From Nitrospirota bacterium (GTDB lineage Bacteria > Nitrospirota > Thermodesulfovibrionia > Thermodesulfovibrionales > Dissulfurispiraceae): a stretch of DNA of 16,714 bases. Of the stretch, positions 7,761 to 13,070 are shown one piece after another (position 1 is the stretch's first letter; each line of letters starts with the position of its first letter). The translations under genes and the position numbers were made by a program. Below the pieces are notes generated by a model, which was given only the letters and a program-made list of their open reading frames with translations, ran no database searches and was not told where the DNA came from. The stretch covers positions 1 to 16,714 of the forward strand of contig JACREW010000216.1 in assembly GCA_016212685.1 (NCBI GenBank). Reading direction: 5' to 3'.

Positions 7761-8321
7761 ATGCAAAATAAAAGGAGACAATACATAACCCACAAAAGTT
7801 ATCAGAGAGGAATTGTATTGTGGATTATCTTGATATGCGCCATAGGCTTGCTTATAAATCTTGGCATTTTTAACTTTTTTTCTTATAAAGAGGTCGAATC
7901 TCTTAGATGGAGGATGCATATCCCTGTAGATACAATCGGCGATATTGTCGGACGATATCTCATATATTCAACTATTCCGGTTGTAATCATAGTTGTGACA
8001 GCGCTTTTAATCTTTTTCAGGCATATAATAAAAAAGACCGACCGGATGTTGTATGGCTTGAAGAAGGATATCGATAATATCGCAGACGGAGACCTTTCAT
8101 TTAACGTCTCATTAAATAAAAGCGATGATTTCAAGGAGTTATCGGATGGCTGCAACAGGATGGTAGGTTCTCTCAGGGATAAGTTTTCGGTATTAAAAGT
8201 AAAAATGCATGGCATAAATGAAACATTAGAAGGTCTTGAACATGTAAAGGATAAACAACTCTTCGACCAAAAAACTCGGATGTTTATAGAAACCTTCGAG
8301 CGTTTGAAGAAGGAAGTCTGA
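7761..8321 (+). CDS. Second two-helix HAMP-type membrane protein, paralog of 6401-6976
   Basis: From this start the protein has 186 residues: a basic N-terminus, a transmembrane helix at about 17-40, a loop of about 28 residues, a second helix at about 69-87, then a HAMP-like segment (88-140) with the ADGDLS turn and a charged helical tail. It has no catalytic or signalling output domain. Topology, loop sequence pattern (E-S-L-R-W...G-D-I-V-G-R-Y) and the motif after HAMP (DKFSVLK here, GRFSVIR in the other) show common descent with the gene upstream of the cytochrome. I chose ATG 7761 because AGGGA lies a few bases upstream and the distance to helix one matches the paralog. ATG at 7740, which overlaps the cytochrome stop as ATGA, would add seven residues. 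Function is unknown; a heterodimeric membrane partner for the cytochrome is plausible. Confidence 0.78.
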   Translation: MQNKRRQYITHKSYQRGIVLWIILICAIGLLINLGIFNFFSYKEVESLRWRMHIPVDTIGDIVGRYLIYSTIPVVIIVVTALLIFFRHIIKKTDRMLYGLKKDIDNIADGDLSFNVSLNKSDDFKELSDGCNRMVGSLRDKFSVLKVKMHGINETLEGLEHVKDKQLFDQKTRMFIETFERLKKEV

Positions 8322-8372
8322 ATGGTTGATTGAATCCGTTGTCTGTCCTCTGAATAAGCATTCTGTTTAAGT

Positions 8373-8378
8373 TATAAT
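8373..8378 (+). promoter_or_regulatory. TATAAT -10 box for a leaderless dsrN transcript
   Basis: A perfect TATAAT ends nine bases before the dsrN ATG at 8387, so transcription should begin at or one to two bases before the start codon. No Shine-Dalgarno sequence exists between them. A good -35 hexamer was not found at 16-18 bases. The 65-base gap after the HAMP gene holds no terminator, so read-through from upstream is also possible. Confidence 0.5.
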
Positions 8379-8386
8379 AAAAAACC

Positions 8387-9832
8387 ATGAACAATTATCC
8401 CCGTCTTGTTATAGCCGGAGTAAGGGGCGGTAGCGGCAAAACTACTCTTTCGCTCGGTCTGATAGCCGCGTTGAAATCTCAAAAAGGCTTAAAGGTAATT
8501 CCCTTCAAAAAGGGACCTGACTATATAGACGCAGGCTGGATGTCTGAGGCCGCGAAGAATCCTTGCTATAACCTCGATCCCTTCTTTCTTACGAGGGAAA
8601 AGATAATGGAATCCTTCATAGCGCATTTTATAGGCGATATTGCGATCATTGAAGGCAATAGGGGGCTCTATGACGGCATGGATGTCGAAGGCTCATACAG
8701 CACTGCGGAACTTTCAAAGTTTTTACATTCGCCCGTAATATTGATCGTTGACTGCACTAAGATGACGAGGACCGCCGCTGCCGTGGCGCTCGGATGCGTG
8801 AACCTTGATAGGGATGTAAACATAAAGGGCGTTGTGCTGAATCAGGTTTCCGGAGGCAGGCACGAATCGATTGTAAGGCAATCCATAGAAAGATATTGCT
8901 CGCTGCCCGTGCTCGGCGCAATACCGAGATTGAAGTCAGAGGAAATGCCCGAGCGGCACATGGGGCTTACGCCTTATCAGGAACATCCGGATACTTCAAA
9001 AGCCCTTGTAACTGTGGAAGATATAGCAAAGAAATATCTCGATCTCGATGCAATTCTCGATATTGCAATGAAGGCAGAGCAAATAGGCAATGGCAGTCAT
9101 TTCATGTCATTGCGAGGAGCAGGTGCTACGAAGCAATCTCATCCCAACGAGATTGCTTCGCCTTCAGCTCGCAATGACAGCAGCGATAAGGTTAAGATCG
9201 GCGTCATAAGGGATTCGGCATTTCAGTTTTATTATCCTGAGAATCTCGAAGAATTGGAGCGCAACGGAGCGGAGCTTGTCGAAATAAATGCCATCGAAGG
9301 AGAGCGGCTTCCCGATATCGACGGCTTGTATATTGGCGGCGGCTTTCCGGAGACAAATGCCATAAAACTGGCGGAGAATGAGGGATTCAGGAGATCGGTG
9401 CGCGAAGCGGTTGAAAACGGGCTTCCGGTATACGCGGAATGCGGCGGACTTATGTTTTTAGGCGATTCCATTGTGGTCGGGGATAAGGCTTATCCGATGG
9501 TGGGTATATTCCCGCTTGTATTTGAGATGAGGGAAAGACCGCAGGCTCACGGCTATACAATTGTCGAGGTCAAAAAAGACAACCCCTTTTATCCGATGGG
9601 AACGATACTGCACGGCCATGAGTTCCATTACTCGGCTTTGGTGAAGGCACAGGAAAAGGCCGACGTATATACGGCATTCGGCATGAAAAGGGGGCAAGGG
9701 ATAAAAGATAAGGCCGACGGCATTTGTTATAAAAATACCCTCGCAACTTATACTCACATACATGCCCTCGGAGTTCCAGAATGGGCAGCGGGATTTATAA
9801 AAAAGGCAAAGGAGTTTAAGGAGAGGGTATGA
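8387..9832 (+). CDS. dsrN: DsrN: CobB/CbiA-type amidating synthase, probably acting on siroheme
   Basis: This is a cobyrinic acid a,c-diamide synthase family protein (481 residues). In dsr loci the homolog is called DsrN and is proposed to amidate siroheme to siroamide for DsrAB, using glutamine and ATP. The ATPase domain (about 1-225) has Walker A GVRGGSGKTT (11-20), KKGPDYIDAGW (41-51) and EGNRGLYDG. The class I glutaminase domain (about 270-480) has YIGGGFPE, the nucleophile C352 in AECGGLMFLG and histidines in HGHEFHYS (409-416) and THIHALG near the end. Between the domains, residues 240-264 are encoded by a 73-bp nested palindrome that looks like a dispersed repeat inserted in frame. No other corrin genes are here, so a dsr role fits better than cobalamin synthesis, but the standard name cobB remains possible. 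The start is fixed by the P-loop position; there is no ribosome binding site. Confidence 0.92.
   Translation: MNNYPRLVIAGVRGGSGKTTLSLGLIAALKSQKGLKVIPFKKGPDYIDAGWMSEAAKNPCYNLDPFFLTREKIMESFIAHFIGDIAIIEGNRGLYDGMDVEGSYSTAELSKFLHSPVILIVDCTKMTRTAAAVALGCVNLDRDVNIKGVVLNQVSGGRHESIVRQSIERYCSLPVLGAIPRLKSEEMPERHMGLTPYQEHPDTSKALVTVEDIAKKYLDLDAILDIAMKAEQIGNGSHFMSLRGAGATKQSHPNEIASPSARNDSSDKVKIGVIRDSAFQFYYPENLEELERNGAELVEINAIEGERLPDIDGLYIGGGFPETNAIKLAENEGFRRSVREAVENGLPVYAECGGLMFLGDSIVVGDKAYPMVGIFPLVFEMRERPQAHGYTIVEVKKDNPFYPMGTILHGHEFHYSALVKAQEKADVYTAFGMKRGQGIKDKADGICYKNTLATYTHIHALGVPEWAAGFIKKAKEFKERV
9106..9178 (+). repeat. Nested palindromic repeat element inserted in frame in dsrN
   Basis: The outer arms GTCATTGCGAG (9106-9116) and CTCGCAATGAC (9168-9178) are perfect 11-bp inverted copies. 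The inner arms CGAAGCAATCTC (9129-9140) and GAGATTGCTTCG (9149-9160) are perfect 12-bp copies around an 8-base loop. I recognise this 'cattgcgag...gaagcaatctc' type as a dispersed intergenic palindrome common in genomes of anaerobes such as Desulfobacterota and Nitrospirota. Here it is translated as part of the DsrN linker and introduces no stop or frameshift. It has no coding capacity of its own and would move, if at all, as a MITE-like element. Confidence 0.88.
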
Positions 9833-10881
9833 ATAAATACACGCCGGAATGCCCGTTTTGCGGAAAGAATATAACAGCTCCGGAGAAAACAAAAACGGAT
9901 CTCGGAGAGATAATCAGCGGCAGGTGCGTGTGCGGGGCTGTTTATGTATGCGACCCCACAGGACATAACATGGGAGAGGCGTATATGGATGCCCTCGCCT
10001 TTGCAAAAGGAGACTGGAAATTAGATGAGATGAATTCCGGTGAAGACTATCTCACGCAGGATATGGACTATGACCTGAGGACGCATTCAAGGCTATACTC
10101 CAAGAGCGCCGGACAAAGCGGCGGCAAGCTGATATTCGTGAAGATCCGTAAAGGCGGCGAAAAAGATGAACCTTCTGAAAACAGCCGGAAAGCGGCGCCG
10201 GATGCTTCTGCCGCAACAAGAGAACATATTACGAAAAAGAAACTGAAAAGCCTGCTTGAAGAGAAGCTATACGGTGAGATTGCTAATGAAGCACTGGCGG
10301 ACAAGGGAGTCATCAGAAAGCTTATATCCTCTTCGTATGATAAGGATGATGTATTAAGCTGGCGTGCCATAGAGGCGTTGGGGGTTGTTTCCGGCGCATT
10401 AACCGGAAAAGGCAAAACGGAAATTGTGCGGGACACTGTCCGCAGGCTTTTATGGTCTATGGGCGAAGAATCCGGAGGCATAGGATGGAGCGCGGCAGAG
10501 ATGATAGGCGAGATAATCAGAAACAATCCCGATGAGTTTGCCGATATAGCTCCGATTTTATGGTCGTTCCGCGAGGAGGACATGTTCAGACCGGGAATAC
10601 TGTGGGCCGTGGGAAGGATAGCGGAGATAAAGCCTGACCTTGTGTTGTTTATCATAAAAGATATGCCGAAGATGTTCGCCGACAAAAATCCGGCTGTGAG
10701 GGGGTATGCCGCGTGGGTCGCCGGAATTCTTGGAGATGAATATCTCGTGGAAAGTTTCAAAGGGCTGTCAGACGATGACAGTGAGATTGATTTTTATTAC
10801 TGCGGCGAGTTGTTGAAAAAAAGGGTAATGGATATAGTCGATGAAATAAGAGATAAGCGGGTTAATAAACACGGCAGATAA
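9829..10881 (+). CDS. Zinc-ribbon plus HEAT-repeat-like protein coupled to dsrN
   Basis: The 350-residue cytoplasmic protein begins with a metal-binding knuckle: C8-x2-C11 (CPFCG) and C33-x-C35 (CVCG), followed by C41 and H46, consistent with a zinc ribbon. A charged, low-complexity linker (about 108-135) leads to helical repeats from about 140 to the end. There, segments such as SWRAIEALGVVSG, GWSAAEMIGEIIRN, PGILWAVGRIAEI and VRGYAAWVAGILGD repeat a HEAT/PBS-lyase-like helix pattern about every 35-40 residues. The gene overlaps the dsrN stop by four bases (ATGA), so it is translationally coupled to it. I do not recognise a named gene. A scaffold, chaperone or metal-insertion helper for sulfite reductase or siroheme amidation is inference from context. 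There are no signal peptides or membrane segments. Confidence 0.85.
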   Translation: MNKYTPECPFCGKNITAPEKTKTDLGEIISGRCVCGAVYVCDPTGHNMGEAYMDALAFAKGDWKLDEMNSGEDYLTQDMDYDLRTHSRLYSKSAGQSGGKLIFVKIRKGGEKDEPSENSRKAAPDASAATREHITKKKLKSLLEEKLYGEIANEALADKGVIRKLISSSYDKDDVLSWRAIEALGVVSGALTGKGKTEIVRDTVRRLLWSMGEESGGIGWSAAEMIGEIIRNNPDEFADIAPILWSFREEDMFRPGILWAVGRIAEIKPDLVLFIIKDMPKMFADKNPAVRGYAAWVAGILGDEYLVESFKGLSDDDSEIDFYYCGELLKKRVMDIVDEIRDKRVNKHGR

Positions 10882-10915
10882 AAATGGCAAATATTTATAT
10901 AATATTATTTTATTT

Positions 10916-10942
10916 GACCGGACATGCCGGTCTATATTATTT
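10916..10942 (+). terminator. Weak terminator-like hairpin after the HEAT gene
   Basis: GACCGG (10916-10921) and CCGGTC (10927-10932) form a perfect 6-bp stem with a 5-base loop, followed by an AT-rich stretch with several T residues but no clean T-run. It sits 35 bases past the stop of the HEAT-like gene and before the dsrC promoter, which is where a terminator would be expected. Confidence 0.45.
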
Positions 10943-10957
10943 TCTTAAGCGCTTTTC

Positions 10958-10987
10958 TTGAATAAAGGCTGTTAATGATTGTATAAT
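10958..10987 (+). promoter_or_regulatory. dsrC promoter (TTGAAT-18-TATAAT) with palindrome over the -10
   Basis: TTGAAT (10958-10963) and a perfect TATAAT (10982-10987) are 18 bases apart, 47 bases before the dsrC ATG. The -10 lies inside the inverted repeat ATGATT-GTAT-AATCAT (10975-10990), which could be an operator or chance. The promoter would give dsrC its own transcript. Confidence 0.65.
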
Positions 10988-11034
10988 CATCAGAACTAAA
11001 AACAAAAATTAAAACAGAGAAAGGAGGTAGCAAC

Positions 11035-11370
11035 ATGGCAACGATTGATTTTCAGGGGAAGCAGGTCGAGGTGGACGAGGATGGTTATCTTGTAAACCTT
11101 GACGACTGGGCAAAGGAACTCGGTACCCAGATGGCAAAGGGCGATGGCATGGATCTCACAGATGCTCACTGGGAAGTTATCAACTTCCTTAGGGAATATT
11201 ATGCAAAGTATCAGATTGCTCCGATGATAAAGATACTTGTAAAGGAAATTGCCAAGGTTATGGGCCCGGAGAAGGGCAATACCAAATATCTTTATGAGCT
11301 TTTTCCGGATGGACCTGCAAAACAGGCATGTAGGTACGCAGGGCTTCCTAAGCCGACAGGATGTGTATAG
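11035..11370 (+). CDS. dsrC: DsrC sulfur carrier protein
   Basis: DsrC is the small protein whose C-terminal swinging arm enters DsrAB and leaves as a DsrC trisulfide. That trisulfide is then reduced at the DsrMKJOP complex. The 111-residue product has both redox cysteines, C99 and the penultimate C110, in the invariant ending C-R-Y-A-G-L-P-K-P-T-G-C-V. It therefore is a true DsrC, not a TusE or RspA homolog lacking the first cysteine. The central helices (DAHWEVINFLREYYAKYQIAP, residues 43-63) and the segment YLYELFPDGPAKQACRYAG are typical. Ribosome binding is very strong: AAGGAGGT (11021-11028) six bases before the ATG. Its own promoter and downstream hairpins make it likely monocistronic, in keeping with the high abundance of DsrC in sulfate reducers. 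Confidence 0.98.
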   Translation: MATIDFQGKQVEVDEDGYLVNLDDWAKELGTQMAKGDGMDLTDAHWEVINFLREYYAKYQIAPMIKILVKEIAKVMGPEKGNTKYLYELFPDGPAKQACRYAGLPKPTGCV

Positions 11371-11388
11371 TCTTTAAAGTTAACGGTT

Positions 11389-11407
11389 GGGGCTGGTGCC
11401 CCTTTTT
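11389..11407 (+). terminator. dsrC terminator hairpin
   Basis: GGGGC (11389-11393) and GCCCC (11398-11402) form an all-GC 5-bp stem with a TGGT loop, directly followed by five T residues. It sits 18 bases after the dsrC stop. The stem is short, so termination may be partial, leaving read-through into the RsbRD_N-dsrMKJOP genes. Confidence 0.6.
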
Positions 11408-11422
11408 ACAGTCTGGGGCACC
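11395..11422 (+). other. Alternative hairpin overlapping the dsrC terminator
   Basis: GGTGCCCC (11395-11402) also pairs perfectly over 8 bp with GGGGCACC (11415-11422), around a 12-base loop holding the T-run, and is followed by GTCTTTTA. It uses the same bases as the right arm of the terminator, so the two structures exclude each other. An outer CGGTT/AACCG pair (11384-11388 with 11430-11434) could enclose both. Attenuation control of the downstream operon is inference. Confidence 0.5.
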
Positions 11423-11508
11423 GTCTTTTAACCGGTTCAAAAAGGCGTAAGGCAAAAAATAATCCATATCAACGGGCCATTTCAACGGGGAGGTGCGCTA
11501 TACAGGAT

Positions 11509-12078
11509 ATGAGTTTTAATGAATTCCTGTCGGAAAAGAAGCCGGCTATTCTGAAAAAGTGGTTTGATGCAATACTCGATACGTATCCCGCCGACACAGC
11601 TAATTTCCTCAAAAAGCAAAAAGACCGGTTCGCTAATCCCGTAGGCAGCACTATTTACAGCGGAATGGATTCCCTTCTTAATTCGCTTCTCAACGATGAC
11701 GATGCGGATGCTATTTCAAAATATCTCGACGACATCGTCAGGATAAGGGCAGTTCAGGATTTCACGCCTTCTCAGTCCCTCGCCTTTGTTTTTAGTCTCA
11801 AGGATGCAGTGAGGGAAGAAGCGGCAAGCAAAATCAATTCGCCTGATTTCTCGGCCAAACTGATCGCATTCGAGCGCAGGGTGGATGCTCTTGCGCTGGC
11901 GGCTTTCGATATATACATGAAGTGCAGGGAAAAGATTTATGATCTCAAGGCCAACGAACTCAGAAATATGACCGTAAAACTGGTAGAAAGGGCAAACCTC
12001 ATATTCGAGGCGCGGTATCGCGACATTGACCTTAAAGATTTAGTATTGGAAGGCAATAAATCAGAAAGAGGTGAGTAG
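11509..12078 (+). CDS. RsbRD N-terminal-domain-like protein heading the dsrMKJOP operon
   Basis: The 189-residue soluble all-helical protein begins MSFNEFLSEKKPAILKKWFD, with an N-terminal pattern (helix, I-L-x-x-W, then Y-P and F-x-x-x-x-x-D-R-F-x-N-P-V-G) like the RsbR/RsbRD N-terminal domain. That is a non-heme globin-like sensor fold known from stressosome proteins. No STAS or kinase domain follows; the C-terminal half (about 120-189) is helical and charged. The dsrM ATG directly abuts its TAG stop, and similar genes occur just before dsrM in other sulfate reducers as far as I recall, so it probably works with the DsrMK membrane module as sensor, assembly factor or regulator. GGGGAGG (11487-11493) lies about 15 bases before this ATG, unusually far, with no other standard in-frame start between; initiation may be weak. 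Family assignment is by pattern only. Confidence 0.8.
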   Translation: MSFNEFLSEKKPAILKKWFDAILDTYPADTANFLKKQKDRFANPVGSTIYSGMDSLLNSLLNDDDADAISKYLDDIVRIRAVQDFTPSQSLAFVFSLKDAVREEAASKINSPDFSAKLIAFERRVDALALAAFDIYMKCREKIYDLKANELRNMTVKLVERANLIFEARYRDIDLKDLVLEGNKSERGE

Positions 12079-13068
12079 ATGAAAATCTTGTTTCCATTTT
12101 TTGCAGTAATCGCGCTTGTTCTGCTTGCCGTTTTAGGCACGGCTGCGAACTTGCATTTCCTCTTCGGGGTGGTTATTCCGTATGCGGCTCTGTTTATTTT
12201 TATCTTCGGCGTTATTTACAGGGTTCTGAAATGGGCCAAATCACCCGTGCCGTTCTGCATTCCGACAACCTGCGGACAGCAGAAATCGCTTCCGTGGATT
12301 AAACAGAACAAACTCGAGAACCCGTCAAGCACATTGCACGTAATAGGCAGGATGGCCCTCGAAGTGCTTACATTCAGATCGCTTTTCAGGAATATTAAAG
12401 GCGAACTGAGAGACAGCAGCAAATTTGTTTACGGTTCCGACAAGTGGCTTTGGCTCGGCGGCATCGCATTTCATTACGCGTTCTTAATCGTGCTGCTCAG
12501 GCATATACGCCTTTTTGCGGAACCGACGCCGGCGTATCTGTATATATTGGAGGCATTCGACGGCTTTTTGCAGATAGGAATTCCGAGGCTTTTCGCCACA
12601 GGAGTAGTGCTTCTGGCTGCCGCCGCGTTTTTATTTTTAAGAAGGATTTACGTTCCTCAGGTCCGGTATATCTCTCTTGCCGCCGACTATTTCCCGCTCT
12701 TTTTGATCATGTGCATTGCGGCCACCGGCATCATAATGAGGTATTTTTTTAAGACGGATATCGTAGGGGTCAAAGAGCTTACTATGGGATTGGTTAGCTT
12801 CAGCCCTGTTATTCCAAAGGGCGTCGGCTCTATATTTTATGTGCATCTGCTCCTTGTGAGCGCGCTTTTCGCTTATTTCCCGTTCAGCAAATTGGTGCAT
12901 ATGGCCGGCGTCTTCCTCAGCCCGACGAGAAATATGGTCGCAAACAGCCGTGAGTTCAGGCACGTTAACCCGTGGAATTATCCTGTCAAGGTGCATACCT
13001 ATGAAGAATACGAGGAAGACTTCAGGGAGAAAATGAAAATGGCTGAAATACCGGTGGAAAAGGAGTAA
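12079..13068 (+). CDS. dsrM: DsrM, membrane cytochrome b subunit of DsrMKJOP
   Basis: DsrM is the NarI-like diheme cytochrome b that exchanges electrons with menaquinol and passes them to DsrK. The 329-residue protein has hydrophobic helices at about 7-28, 31-50, 123-145, 172-188, 203-222 and 251-272. Candidate heme b ligands are H132 and H142 in the third helix, and H256 and H274 around the last. The cytoplasmic loop after helix two carries SPVPFCIPTTCGQQKSLPW, a DsrM hallmark with two cysteines (C60, C65). The gene starts immediately after the RsbRD_N-like stop, with GAGGTGAG just upstream, and its stop is two bases before dsrK. The acidic C-terminal tail (about 305-329) is cytoplasmic and may contact DsrK. 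Confidence 0.95.
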   Translation: MKILFPFFAVIALVLLAVLGTAANLHFLFGVVIPYAALFIFIFGVIYRVLKWAKSPVPFCIPTTCGQQKSLPWIKQNKLENPSSTLHVIGRMALEVLTFRSLFRNIKGELRDSSKFVYGSDKWLWLGGIAFHYAFLIVLLRHIRLFAEPTPAYLYILEAFDGFLQIGIPRLFATGVVLLAAAAFLFLRRIYVPQVRYISLAADYFPLFLIMCIAATGIIMRYFFKTDIVGVKELTMGLVSFSPVIPKGVGSIFYVHLLLVSALFAYFPFSKLVHMAGVFLSPTRNMVANSREFRHVNPWNYPVKVHTYEEYEEDFREKMKMAEIPVEKE

Positions 13069-13070
13069 GT

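Noticed and set aside
8322..8386. Cobalamin riboswitch before the cobB-like gene
   Set aside because: Only 65 bases separate the genes, far too short for the riboswitch, and no B12-box was seen. This supports a dsrN rather than a cobalamin role.
8896..9177. 93-residue plus-strand ORF inside dsrN
   Set aside because: It is in another frame of a clear gene and ends in the palindromic repeat; it has no ribosome binding site or recognisable domain.
9106..9178. dsrN as a pseudogene because of the inserted repeat
   Set aside because: The frame stays open and both domains keep their catalytic motifs, including C352 and the C-terminal histidines, so the gene is probably functional.
9106..9178. Intrinsic terminator or CRISPR repeat
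   Set aside because: The nested palindrome lies inside a coding region, has no T-run and no spaced direct copies in the window.
10068..10760. 230-residue minus-strand ORF opposite the HEAT-like gene
   Set aside because: It has Ser/Pro-rich composition with no motif or ribosome binding site and is wholly opposite a convincing plus-strand gene coupled to dsrN.
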